The position numbers were made by a program, and so were the translations under genes. Under the pieces are notes generated by a model that was given only the letters and a program-made list of their open reading frames with translations, made no database searches and had not been told where the DNA came from. Positions 43,747-51,790 of a DNA stretch of 64,000 nt are shown here, in pieces; positions within the stretch are counted from its first letter, which is position 1; every line of letters begins with the position of its first letter. The stretch comes from Leptotrichia wadei (GTDB lineage Bacteria > Fusobacteriota > Fusobacteriia > Fusobacteriales > Leptotrichiaceae), in NCBI RefSeq assembly GCF_007990545.2, contig NZ_AP019829.2, positions 744,001 to 808,000 of the forward strand, written 5' to 3'.

Positions 43747-44418
43747 ATGGTTAATATTGGAAATGACTGGGATGAAATTTTTAAAAATGAAAAGGAATTT
43801 GAAAAGGATTATTATTTGAACTTGAGAAAATTTTTGATAAGTGAATATAAGACAAAGACAATTTATCCTGATAAATATGAAATTTTTTCTGCGTTTAAGC
43901 TGACAAGCTACAAGGACTGCAAAATTGTAATTTTGGGACAAGATCCGTATCATGGGGAAAATCAGGCACACGGACTGGCATTTTCAGTAAAGCAGGGAGT
44001 TGCATTGCCGCCTTCCTTAAAAAATATTTACAAGGAAATAGAAAATGAATTTGGTTATAAAATGAGCAGAAATGGATTTCTTGAAAGCTGGGCAAAGCAA
44101 GGAGTGCTGCTTTTAAATACGGCGCTTACTGTAGTTGCTGGAAATGCTAATTCACATTCAAAGATAGGATGGGAAATTTTTACAGATAATGTGATAAAAT
44201 ATTTAAATAGACGTGAAGATCCGTTAATTTTCATACTTTGGGGAAATAATGCAAAAAGCAAGAAAGCCTTTATTGATACGGATAGACATTATATTCTGGA
44301 AAGTGTGCATCCTAGTCCGTTGTCGGCAAGCCGTGGATTTTTTGGCTGTGGACATTTTAAAAAGGCTAATGAAATTTTGAAGGAATTGGGAAAAGATGAA
44401 ATAAATTGGCAAATATAA
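43747..44418 (+). CDS. ung: Uracil-DNA glycosylase (family 1)
   Basis: Removes uracil from DNA. 223 residues with the water-activating loop GQDPYHGENQAHGLAFSV, the LLLNTALTV strand and the HPSPLSASRGFFGCGHF minor-groove loop. ATG 43747 chosen behind AAAGGAAGAAG; GTG 43729 is in frame but lies upstream of that SD. Confidence 0.96.
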   Translation: MVNIGNDWDEIFKNEKEFEKDYYLNLRKFLISEYKTKTIYPDKYEIFSAFKLTSYKDCKIVILGQDPYHGENQAHGLAFSVKQGVALPPSLKNIYKEIENEFGYKMSRNGFLESWAKQGVLLLNTALTVVAGNANSHSKIGWEIFTDNVIKYLNRREDPLIFILWGNNAKSKKAFIDTDRHYILESVHPSPLSASRGFFGCGHFKKANEILKELGKDEINWQI

Positions 44419-44449
44419 ATTATTTATGATTGAAGGAGGTAAAAAATTG

Positions 44450-45019
44450 ATGAATTTTAGAAAATCAACTTTTGATGATATTGACATAATTTTGGAAATT
44501 ATTGAGAAGGCGAAAGCTGAATTGAAGAAAATGGGATTGGATCAATGGCAAAAGGGGTATCCAAATAGGGAAGTTATTGAAAGTGATGTAAAAAAAGGGA
44601 TTAGTTATGTTTTGGAAGAAACTGCTGAAAATAATGAGAAGCCTGGAGAAAAAGTTTCTGGAAAAATTGTTGGAACGATTGTATTATCGCCTGAAAAAGA
44701 AGAGCCATATTCTAAGATTGAGGGAAAATGGATAACAGATGATGATTATATGGTAGTTCATAGGCTGGCGGTCGATTCTGATGTGAAAAATAAAGGTCTT
44801 GCTACAAAAATACTAGAATTTTCTGAAGGAGTTTGCATCGAGAATAAGATACTTAGTTTAAAGGCGGATACGCATGAAAATAATGAGCCGATGAAAAGGC
44901 TTCTTGCGAAAAATGGGTTTAGTTTTTGCGGCTTAATTTGTTTGGATAGGGAGCCTGATTTAGGGGCGAAGCGTATTGCTTATGAGAAAATAATAAAAAT
45001 TCCGCATAAATTATTGTAA
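44450..45019 (+). CDS. GNAT family N-acetyltransferase
   Basis: 189 residues. GNAT marks are the N-terminal RKSTFDDIDIILEIIEKAK, the central beta-bulge VVHRLAVDSDVKNKGLATKIL (acetyl-CoA loop), and the late LLAKNGFSFCG. Substrate unknown. ATG 44450 fits AAGGAGGT at 44433-44440; TTG 44447 is possible. Between ung and a Cys/Met metabolism gene, with no functional link evident. Confidence 0.87.
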   Translation: MNFRKSTFDDIDIILEIIEKAKAELKKMGLDQWQKGYPNREVIESDVKKGISYVLEETAENNEKPGEKVSGKIVGTIVLSPEKEEPYSKIEGKWITDDDYMVVHRLAVDSDVKNKGLATKILEFSEGVCIENKILSLKADTHENNEPMKRLLAKNGFSFCGLICLDREPDLGAKRIAYEKIIKIPHKLL

Positions 45020-45069
45020 AATTTTAAATAAAAAAATTGATAAAAATATAGAAAGTGAGCTGATAAATT

Positions 45070-46203
45070 ATGAAATTTGAAACAAAAACAATACATGGAG
45101 TAAGAGAAGGAAAAAAGAAGGAATTATGGGGAACAAATGTTAATTTTGCTTCTACATTTCCTGTTGCAGAATTTGGAGTGACACAGGAATTTGAATATTC
45201 TAGAGTTTCAGCGCCTACGAGAAATGAACTGGAGGAAATTATTGCAGCTCTTGAAAATGGAAAATATGCCTATGCCTTTTCATCTGGAATGGCAACTACG
45301 ACATCTGTATTTACAATGTTTTCGGCTGGAGATCATATCATTTTGGGACAAGATATTTATGGAGGGACTTATAGAGTTTTACACGACATTTACTCAAGAT
45401 TTGGAATAGAATCTACATTTGTTGATACAACTGATTTAGAAAATATAAGAAAAGCGTTAAAACCTAATACTAAAGCAATTTTTATTGAAACACCGTCAAA
45501 TCCATTACTTGATGTAACTGACATAAGAGGAGTTGTAAAACTTGCGAAGGAGCATAATCTTATAACTATTGCAGATAATACGTTTATGACGCCATATTTA
45601 CAAAAACCGCTTGATTTTGGAATTGATATTGTAGTTCACAGTGCAACTAAATTTTTGTCAGGACATCATGATTTGCTAGGCGGGGTTGCAATTACAAATG
45701 ATGAGGAGCTTGCAGAAAAGATTAAATTTTCACAAGTTGCGGCTGGTGCTTTGATATCGCCATTTGACAGCTGGCTTTTGATGAGAAGTTTGAAAACATT
45801 AAAATTAAGGGTGCAAGCGGCACAGGAAAATGCAAAAAAACTTATAGAATTTTTCCAAAAGCACGATGCAGTTGATAAAATTTACTATCCGACTTTAGAT
45901 ACAAATAAAGGTAAAAAAATTCATGAAAGTCAGGCAACAGGCGGAGGTTCAGTATTTTCATTTACTTTAAAAGATGATTCAAAAGTAAAAACATTTTTTG
46001 AAAGTTTAAATGTGGCATTATTTGCAGCAAGCCTTGGTGGAGCTGAAACATTGGTAACTCATCCAAGTACAATAACTCATGCAGAAATGCCTGAAGAAGA
46101 AAAGGAAGCTAGAGGATTTACACATTCATTGATTAGAATTGCAGCTGGATTTGAAAATATTGACGACTTAATTGCAGATTTTAAACAGGCGCTTGAAAAA
46201 TAG
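45070..46203 (+). CDS. Cys/Met metabolism PLP enzyme (cystathionine gamma-synthase/beta-lyase family)
   Basis: 377 residues of PLP fold type I. The start KTIHGVREGKKK, the AFSSGMAT loop, IETPSNPLLDVTDI, the PLP aspartate in IADNTFMTPYLQKP and the Schiff-base Lys in HSATKFLSGHHD are all present, with ETLVTHPSTITHA near the end. Could be cystathionine beta-lyase, gamma-synthase or methionine gamma-lyase; residues visible here do not settle it. Confidence 0.9.
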   Translation: MKFETKTIHGVREGKKKELWGTNVNFASTFPVAEFGVTQEFEYSRVSAPTRNELEEIIAALENGKYAYAFSSGMATTTSVFTMFSAGDHIILGQDIYGGTYRVLHDIYSRFGIESTFVDTTDLENIRKALKPNTKAIFIETPSNPLLDVTDIRGVVKLAKEHNLITIADNTFMTPYLQKPLDFGIDIVVHSATKFLSGHHDLLGGVAITNDEELAEKIKFSQVAAGALISPFDSWLLMRSLKTLKLRVQAAQENAKKLIEFFQKHDAVDKIYYPTLDTNKGKKIHESQATGGGSVFSFTLKDDSKVKTFFESLNVALFAASLGGAETLVTHPSTITHAEMPEEEKEARGFTHSLIRIAAGFENIDDLIADFKQALEK

Positions 46204-46221
46204 TAAAAAAGTAGGAGAAAA

Positions 46222-46896
46222 ATGGCAAAAAAAATTGATGACGGAAAATCTCAGATAGTATTAATTGCTGCAATAATTATAATTGCGGCAGTTATGATTT
46301 CGGGGATGTTTAGTAAAGGCGGAAAGGGTTCTGAAAAAAGTGCTGGAAAAGCCAAGAATGTCAAAATTTCCCAAAATAATGGCAAAAAAATCTCTAAAAC
46401 TAAGAAATCTAAAGAAAAAAAAGAAGTTGAACCTGAAATTTTAGATGGCTATCAAGTGCTGAAGGTTAGCGATGGAGATACGATTAACATTCAGAAGGTT
46501 GAAAATGGAAAATTTGTTGGAGAGATGCTTAGAATTAGGATGTACGGGATGGATGCACCTGAAAAAACACAGGATTATGGATCTGAAAGTAGACAGGCAC
46601 TTGAAAAATTAGTGACTGGGAAAAATTTAAGCGTGGAAGTGAAAAATAAGGATAGATATGGCAGAATAGTTGCGATTATTTATGCGAATGGCAAAAATGT
46701 TAATGAAGAAATGGTAAAAACGGGAAATGCCTGGTGGTATCAGGAATATGCTAAAAAAGACACGCAATTTGAAAAATATCAAGAAAATGCGAAGCAGAAA
46801 AAATTGGGGCTGTTTTCTAGAAAAGGATATACAGAGCCTTGGAATTATAGGAAAGAAAAAAAGGCGGCTGCATCAAGCAGAACTAAAAGTAAATAG
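46222..46896 (+). CDS. Membrane-anchored thermonuclease-like (SNase) nuclease
   Basis: 224 residues. An N-terminal transmembrane helix (about 11-30), a Lys/Ser-rich linker, then a staphylococcal-nuclease domain (about 73-210). Catalytic features: VSDGDTINI, the Arg/Asp of RIRMYGMDAPE, KNKDRYGRIVA and a late GYTEPWNYR. Ca-dependent phosphodiesterase acting outside the cytoplasmic membrane, perhaps for nucleic acid scavenging. Starts 18 nt after the preceding gene. Confidence 0.9.
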   Translation: MAKKIDDGKSQIVLIAAIIIIAAVMISGMFSKGGKGSEKSAGKAKNVKISQNNGKKISKTKKSKEKKEVEPEILDGYQVLKVSDGDTINIQKVENGKFVGEMLRIRMYGMDAPEKTQDYGSESRQALEKLVTGKNLSVEVKNKDRYGRIVAIIYANGKNVNEEMVKTGNAWWYQEYAKKDTQFEKYQENAKQKKLGLFSRKGYTEPWNYRKEKKAAASSRTKSK

Positions 46897-46980
46897 CTTA
46901 CTTTAAGTTAAAGATTTGTTATAAAATTTAATTTTTCAAACAAATAGAAAGAGAAGTATAAAAAAGAAAAGGATGATGAA

Positions 46981-48264
46981 ATGTTTATAGATGAAAGTGT
47001 AATTACAGTAATTTCTGGAAAAGGAGGGGATGGAGCTGCTACGTTTAGGCGTGAGAAATTTGTTCAGTTTGGAGGGCCTGATGGCGGAGATGGCGGAAAA
47101 GGTGGAGATATTGTGTTTATCGCCGATCCAAATATTAATACGCTTGTGGATTTTAAAAGCAGTAAAAAATTTAAGGCACAGGATGGGACAAAAGGTGCTG
47201 CGGCACGTTCTACTGGAAAATCTGGAGAAGATTTGATTATAAAGGTTCCAGTTGGAACAATGGTTAGGGATTTTGAAACGAATAAACTTTTGCTTGATTT
47301 GGATATTCCAAATGAAAAAGTTATATTTTTAAAGGGAGGAGATGGCGGACGTGGAAACATCCATTTTAAGTCATCTGTGAAAAAAGCTCCAAGAATAGCA
47401 GAAAGTGGACGTGAAGGTGCAGAATTAAAAATAAAATTAGAATTAAAGCTGCTTGCTGATGTGGCACTTGTTGGTTATCCAAGCGTTGGAAAATCCAGCT
47501 TTATTAACAAAGTGTCAGCCGCCAGATCAAAAGTTGCAAGTTACCATTTTACAACATTAAAGCCCAAATTGGGAGTTGTTAGAATGGGAGATGAGGAAAG
47601 TTTTGTGGTAGCTGATGTGCCTGGGCTTATTGAAGGGGCTCATGAGGGAGTGGGACTTGGAGATAGATTTTTAAAGCATATTGAAAGATGTAAACTTATC
47701 ATTCATATTGTGGATATTTCAGGACTTGATGGGCGTGATCCTAAGGAAGACTTTTTGAAAATAAATCACGAATTGAAGAATTATAGTGAAAAATTGTCTA
47801 AAAAGCGACAAATTGTAGTGGCAAATAAGATTGATATGCTTTATGAAGATGAAAAATATGATGAATTTGAAAAATTTGTGAAGGAAAATGGAGCAGAATT
47901 TGTCTATCCAGTTTCTGTAATTGCAAATGACGGATTAAAGCCAGTTTTATCAAAGGCTTGGGAATTGATTCAGGAAATACCTAGAGAAGAGCTGGAGGAA
48001 GTTTACTCGGTTGAGGAATTGATTTCTGAAAACAATAAAAAAGAAGACTGGATTATTAGAAAAATTTCAGATAATGCATTTGAAGTTGATGGAAGAATTG
48101 TGGATGATGTGTTAAGAAAATATGTATTTATTGGAGAAGAGGGAATCATAAATTTCCTTCAAAAGATGAGAAGTCTTGGAATGGAAACAGAGCTTGAAAA
48201 AGCTGGTGTTGAGCAAGGGGATATAATAATTATTGCAGGTTATGAATTTGAATATGTAATTTAG
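46981..48264 (+). CDS. obgE: GTPase Obg/CgtA
   Basis: Ribosome-assembly and stress GTPase. 427 residues: glycine-rich Obg fold (1-158, with GKGGDGAATFRREKF), G domain (P-loop GYPSVGKSSF, switch DVPGLIEGA, NKID), and the C-terminal OCT domain of the Gram-positive-type proteins. A short ribosome site AAAGGATGATGA precedes the ATG. Followed by miaA and an EIIA gene. Confidence 0.97.
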   Translation: MFIDESVITVISGKGGDGAATFRREKFVQFGGPDGGDGGKGGDIVFIADPNINTLVDFKSSKKFKAQDGTKGAAARSTGKSGEDLIIKVPVGTMVRDFETNKLLLDLDIPNEKVIFLKGGDGGRGNIHFKSSVKKAPRIAESGREGAELKIKLELKLLADVALVGYPSVGKSSFINKVSAARSKVASYHFTTLKPKLGVVRMGDEESFVVADVPGLIEGAHEGVGLGDRFLKHIERCKLIIHIVDISGLDGRDPKEDFLKINHELKNYSEKLSKKRQIVVANKIDMLYEDEKYDEFEKFVKENGAEFVYPVSVIANDGLKPVLSKAWELIQEIPREELEEVYSVEELISENNKKEDWIIRKISDNAFEVDGRIVDDVLRKYVFIGEEGIINFLQKMRSLGMETELEKAGVEQGDIIIIAGYEFEYVI

Positions 48265-48345
48265 TTTAAATTTTCATATAATTTATAAATTTGATATTGA
48301 AAAAATTTAAAAAATGTGGTCTACTTATAGCAGGAGGTAAATAAA

Positions 48346-49269
48346 ATAGCTAAAGGAATTGTAATTGCAGGTGCTACAGGAGTTGGGAAAACTGATTTGT
48401 CGATAAGGCTTGCGAAAAAGATTAATGCAGAAATTATATCAGCTGATGCATCTCAAATTTATAGAGAATTGAATATTGGAACTGCGAAAATAACTGATGA
48501 AGAAATGCAAGGTATAAAACATTATATGATTGATGTTGTAAATCCTTGCGAAGATTATTCTGTGGGAGATTTTGAAAGAGATGTAAATAATATTTTGAAT
48601 GAAAATTCTCAAAAAAACGGAAAAAGTATTATTATTACAGGTGGAACTGGTCTTTATATAAGGTCAATTACAGATGGATTTGCAAAATTGCCTTCAAAGG
48701 ATGAAAAAATTAGAAAAGAGCTGGAAAGTAAAAGTCTTGATGAATTACAAGAAACTTTGAAAAAATTAGATGAAAAATCCTATGAGGAAATTGACTTGTC
48801 TAATAAATTGCGACTGGTTCGTGCCATTGAAGTGTGCCTTTTAACTGGCGGGAAGTTTAGCGAGTTAAGAACTCAAAATATAAAAGATAATAATTATGAG
48901 TTTTTAAAAGTATTTTTGACACGGGATAGAGAGGAACTTTACGATCGAATTAATAGGCGAGTTGAGATTATGATTGCAAAGGGGCTTGTCGAAGAGGCAA
49001 AAAAAGTATATAATAGGCATACAGAAAAGCTTTATAAAATATCTTCGATTGGATATAAGGAATTGTTCATGTATTTTGATGGGAAAATTTCATTGGATGA
49101 GGCGGTTGCAGAGATAAAAAAAGAAAGTAGAAGATATGCCAAAAGACAAATGACATGGTTTAGAAGGGAAAAAGACTATATTATTTATAATTTGTCAAGA
49201 ATGTCTGAAAACGAAGTATTGGATATGATTTTAAAAAGATGGGAAAATTTTAGGAAAGAAATAAATTAA
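48346..49269 (+). CDS. miaA: tRNA dimethylallyltransferase, apparent ATA start codon
   Basis: Adds a dimethylallyl group to A37 of tRNAs reading UNN codons. 307 residues if started at ATA 48346. The P-loop GATGVGKT lies at residues 9-16, so the start must be upstream of it; between the in-frame TAG at 48328 and the P-loop there is no ATG, GTG or TTG. AGGAGG (48332-48337) sits 8 nt before ATA, exactly where the family begins (M-A-K-G-I-V-I-A-G). Other marks: SADASQIYRELNIGTAK and GGTGLYI. The first standard start (TTG 48397) would delete the P-loop. An AUG-to-AUA change or a sequence error are the two readings. Confidence 0.9.
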   Translation: MAKGIVIAGATGVGKTDLSIRLAKKINAEIISADASQIYRELNIGTAKITDEEMQGIKHYMIDVVNPCEDYSVGDFERDVNNILNENSQKNGKSIIITGGTGLYIRSITDGFAKLPSKDEKIRKELESKSLDELQETLKKLDEKSYEEIDLSNKLRLVRAIEVCLLTGGKFSELRTQNIKDNNYEFLKVFLTRDREELYDRINRRVEIMIAKGLVEEAKKVYNRHTEKLYKISSIGYKELFMYFDGKISLDEAVAEIKKESRRYAKRQMTWFRREKDYIIYNLSRMSENEVLDMILKRWENFRKEIN

Positions 49270-49315
49270 GAAAAAAATTTTGAAAGGAGATTGTGGGATT
49301 ATCCTGCATAAAAAT

Positions 49316-49771
49316 ATGAAAATATTAGAATATTTAGTACCTGAAAGAGTAAATTTAGATTTAAAGGGAACAACAAAAGCAGAAACTATTAAAGAAATGG
49401 CACAATTATTTGTAAAAAGCGGAATTATTGATTCAGAAGATTTTGAAGAATTTGTGAGTGAAATAAATGAAAGGGAAAAATTGACACCAACAGGAATGCA
49501 AGATGGGATCGCAATTCCACATGCAAGAACTCCGCTAGTAAAGTCTCTTTCGCTTGCAATGGGAATTTCTAGCAAAGGTGTTGATTTTGAAAGTATGGAT
49601 GGAGAACCTTCAAAACTAATTTTTATGATTGCCGCTCCAGAAGGAACTAAAAAGGAACATTTAGATTTATTAGCAGAAATTTCAAAATTGTCGTTTGAAG
49701 AAGAATTAGTGGAACAGCTTGAAGAAGTTAAAACAATCGAAGAAATTTTTGAAAAATTAAAAAATATTTAA
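49316..49771 (+). CDS. PTS EIIA domain protein (EIIA-Ntr type), copy 2
   Basis: 151 residues from ATG 49316. Phosphorylatable His in GIAIPHARTPLV, preceded by KLTPTGMQDG. Single domain without EIIB/EIIC, so a regulatory PtsN-like role is likely. The start is doubtful: AAGGAG at 49284-49289 is 26 nt from the ATG, and no ATG/GTG/TTG lies at proper spacing; an ATT at 49298 does. It follows miaA by 46 nt and is a distant paralogue of the EIIA at 28134. Confidence 0.85.
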   Translation: MKILEYLVPERVNLDLKGTTKAETIKEMAQLFVKSGIIDSEDFEEFVSEINEREKLTPTGMQDGIAIPHARTPLVKSLSLAMGISSKGVDFESMDGEPSKLIFMIAAPEGTKKEHLDLLAEISKLSFEEELVEQLEEVKTIEEIFEKLKNI

Positions 49772-49861
49772 ATCCAATAGATTAGAAAATATTTTTTGTA
49801 CTGATTTTAAATACCTCTTTAAAGAAAAATTATAATTTTTGTGTTTTATTTGAAAAATTAA

Positions 49862-49890
49862 TTGTATTTTTTTATATAATTTGGTATAAT
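49862..49890 (+). promoter_or_regulatory. Promoter of the FadA-like operon
   Basis: TTGTAT (49862-49867), 17-nt spacer, TATAAT (49885-49890). Transcription from about 49897 would give a leader near 260 nt before the first gene at 50156. Confidence 0.65.
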
Positions 49891-49924
49891 AAGAACAAGT
49901 GATAGTTAAGTAAGTGATTTGATA

Positions 49925-50121
49925 GTAGTTCCATATTGGTTTGTTAATTTAATCGAAAATTTTATGCATAAGCTATGAGCTTTGATTATCAATTAAAGCT
50001 TATGTGCATGATAATTTTTTTAAATATGCGAACCTTAGGAACTACGGGGATAGACTGGTAAATTCATTACCTGAGAAAGGTAATTATTTCCAGCAATCTC
50101 GTGACTTTGGTGTTACGGGAG
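49925..50121 (+). promoter_or_regulatory. Structured 5' leader RNA of the FadA-like operon (class not recognised)
   Basis: Nested pairings cover almost the whole stretch. GTAGTTCC (49925-49932) pairs with GGAACTAC (50038-50045); inside it GGTTTG (49938-49943) with CGAACC (50029-50034); then an AT-rich rod around 49970-50010. A second module has GGGAT/ATCTC (50047-50051, 50096-50100), CTGG...CCAG and ATTACCT-GAGAA-AGGTAAT (50066-50084). A last hairpin CTCGTGAC...GTTACGGGAG ends at 50121. It does not match S-box, TPP, FMN, lysine, purine, glycine, cobalamin or c-di-GMP motifs as I know them. The last hairpin resembles the IS605-like end at 17603. Confidence 0.55.
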
Positions 50122-50155
50122 TTTTAGGCAAATAAAAAATTAGGAGGAAAATCGA

Positions 50156-50542
50156 ATGAAAAAGACAATATTCTTTTTAGTTGGAATAATGATGGTTTCA
50201 TCAATAGGTTTCTCTGCTGAAAAAAAGAGCTTAGAAAGTAACTTGAATTCAATTGAAAGTCAATTCAATGAGTTAATGAAAAAAGAAGAGGCACAAAAAC
50301 AAAGTTATATTCAACAAAAAGCTCAATTAGAAGCTGAAGTGGAAGACTTAAAAGAAAAACAAACAAGTAGAGAAAAATTGGTAGAAAAATTAAAAGTAGA
50401 TTCAGAAGTAAGATGGCACAGAGATAAATATAAAAAAATACTAAAGAATTCTGAAACTGTTTACAAAAATATAAATAAGAGCATAGCAGAAAAAGAGAAA
50501 AAAATTGCTGAATTGGATGCATTATTATCAGTAATGAATTAA
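50156..50542 (+). CDS. FadA-family adhesin-like protein
   Basis: 128 residues. Signal peptide (MKKTIFFLVGIMMVSSIGFSA) and a wholly helical, coiled-coil mature part with Glu/Lys heptads. Size, signal and the pattern EVRWHRDKYKKILKNSETVYKNI parallel FadA of Fusobacterium, a two-helix hairpin that polymerises on the cell surface and binds host cadherins. Binding specificity cannot be inferred. AGGAGG lies 8 nt before the ATG. First gene of an operon of exported proteins ending with OmpA. Confidence 0.78.
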   Translation: MKKTIFFLVGIMMVSSIGFSAEKKSLESNLNSIESQFNELMKKEEAQKQSYIQQKAQLEAEVEDLKEKQTSREKLVEKLKVDSEVRWHRDKYKKILKNSETVYKNINKSIAEKEKKIAELDALLSVMN

Positions 50543-50564
50543 TGAAAGGAATGGTAATTAAAAT

Positions 50565-50948
50565 ATGAAAGCAAAAAAATTAGTATTGTGCGGAATAGTA
50601 GCTGCATTATCTGTTCCAATGATGGCAGATTCTGCACAGAATGTATTAAAACAAGCTAGAGAAGATTACTATAAAAGTTTAAAAGCGCCAAAAGAGCGTG
50701 AAATGACAACAGAAAAATTAGTAACAATAGATGAAGATGGTGTAGTAGAAGAAAAAGAAAGAGTTAAACCAAAATCATCAATTGAAAAACTTGAATACAA
50801 TGCGGCTAAAGCAGCAACTAGAGTAGATTTTTATGAAAGAGTAGTAAGAAGTGTACAAAGAGAAGAAAAAGAATTAGGAGAATTTGACAGTGTTCTTGGA
50901 AGAGATGGTGTTAAGAATGCTCCTAAAAAAACAAGAAGAGTTAAATAA
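50565..50948 (+). CDS. Exported Lys/Glu-rich protein, FadA-operon
   Basis: 127 residues, no named family. Signal peptide to about residue 21 (MMADS), then charged helical segments separated by a Thr/Val/Glu-rich middle (KLVTIDEDGVVEEKERV). Starts 22 nt after the FadA-like gene. Likely periplasmic or surface-exposed; a partner of the adhesin or OmpA protein is a guess from position only. Confidence 0.72.
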   Translation: MKAKKLVLCGIVAALSVPMMADSAQNVLKQAREDYYKSLKAPKEREMTTEKLVTIDEDGVVEEKERVKPKSSIEKLEYNAAKAATRVDFYERVVRSVQREEKELGEFDSVLGRDGVKNAPKKTRRVK

Positions 50949-51006
50949 GCCAATTCAGTTATTTCAATAAAAATAATATTTAAATGATATTTAGAAAGGA
51001 AAATCA

Positions 51007-51504
51007 ATGAAAAAAATATTAGGATTAGCAGCAGTAATGGTTTTGGCAATGAGTCAATTATCATTCTCAGCTAAAAGTGATACTGATGCCGCAGTGCAAA
51101 GATTAGTTAGAGTGGCTAAACAAAGACAGGCTAAACAAGCTAAAGATGCAGCAAAAGGTGTAGCAGTGGAAGAAGAAGTTGTAGTAGTTCCAGTAGAAGA
51201 AACTGTAACAACATCTGATACAGCAGTTCAAGATGCACGTGAAAGAGCTGAAGCTGCAAGAGCACAAGCACAAGAAAGAGCGGCAAAAGCAAGAGAAGCA
51301 GCTCAACAAAGAAAAACTAAAACAAGAGATATAAGAGCTCAAAGAAGAAATATGTCTGAAAGTAAAATGATGGACGTAGAAATTCAAAGAATTAGAAAAA
51401 GAGTAGATCAAATTAACAGTAACATTGAAAAATTCCATAAAACAAATGAAATGTTAGATCAAATGGAACAAAGATTGGATGCTATTCAAGATAGAATGAA
51501 CTAG
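51007..51504 (+). CDS. Exported coiled-coil protein, FadA-operon
   Basis: 165 residues. Signal peptide (to about SFSA, residue 22), then Ala/Arg/Gln-rich helices (RAEAARAQAQERAAKAREAA), a Val/Glu-rich spacer and a C-terminal coiled coil (RIRKRVDQINSNIEKFHKTN, then MLDQMEQRLDAIQDRM). No family recognised. AGAAAGGAAAA precedes the start. Very basic and Ala-rich compared with its neighbours. Confidence 0.72.
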   Translation: MKKILGLAAVMVLAMSQLSFSAKSDTDAAVQRLVRVAKQRQAKQAKDAAKGVAVEEEVVVVPVEETVTTSDTAVQDARERAEAARAQAQERAAKAREAAQQRKTKTRDIRAQRRNMSESKMMDVEIQRIRKRVDQINSNIEKFHKTNEMLDQMEQRLDAIQDRMN

Positions 51505-51583
51505 AAAGTTATACTGTTAAATACAGTAATTGATTAAAAATTTCAAAAATAAATTTGGATGAATTAGAAAGGAAATTAAAAAT

Positions 51584-51790
51584 ATGAAAAAGTTAGCATT
51601 AATATTATTAGGATTAGGAGCTTTGTCTTGTACAAATGCAAAATTAGTAGATTATAACACAACTAGATTAAATCATATTGAAGATTATTTAGATGAAAAT
51701 AAACCAAATCCAGGTAGCCACAAATATAGATCATTAGAAAGAGAGGCTGAAAAATGGGTAGACGAACAACAACCACAACAACAACAATAA
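51584..51790 (+). CDS. Small lipoprotein overlapping the OmpA gene
   Basis: 68 residues. Signal peptide with a lipobox-like ALSC (Cys 16), then a short polar chain (NHIEDYLDENKPNPGS) ending in a Gln-rich tail. The last 37 nt overlap the start of the OmpA-family gene in another frame; both frames read the CAA-rich tract. It is probably translationally coupled to that gene. AGAAAGGAAA precedes the start. Confidence 0.68.
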   Translation: MKKLALILLGLGALSCTNAKLVDYNTTRLNHIEDYLDENKPNPGSHKYRSLEREAEKWVDEQQPQQQQ

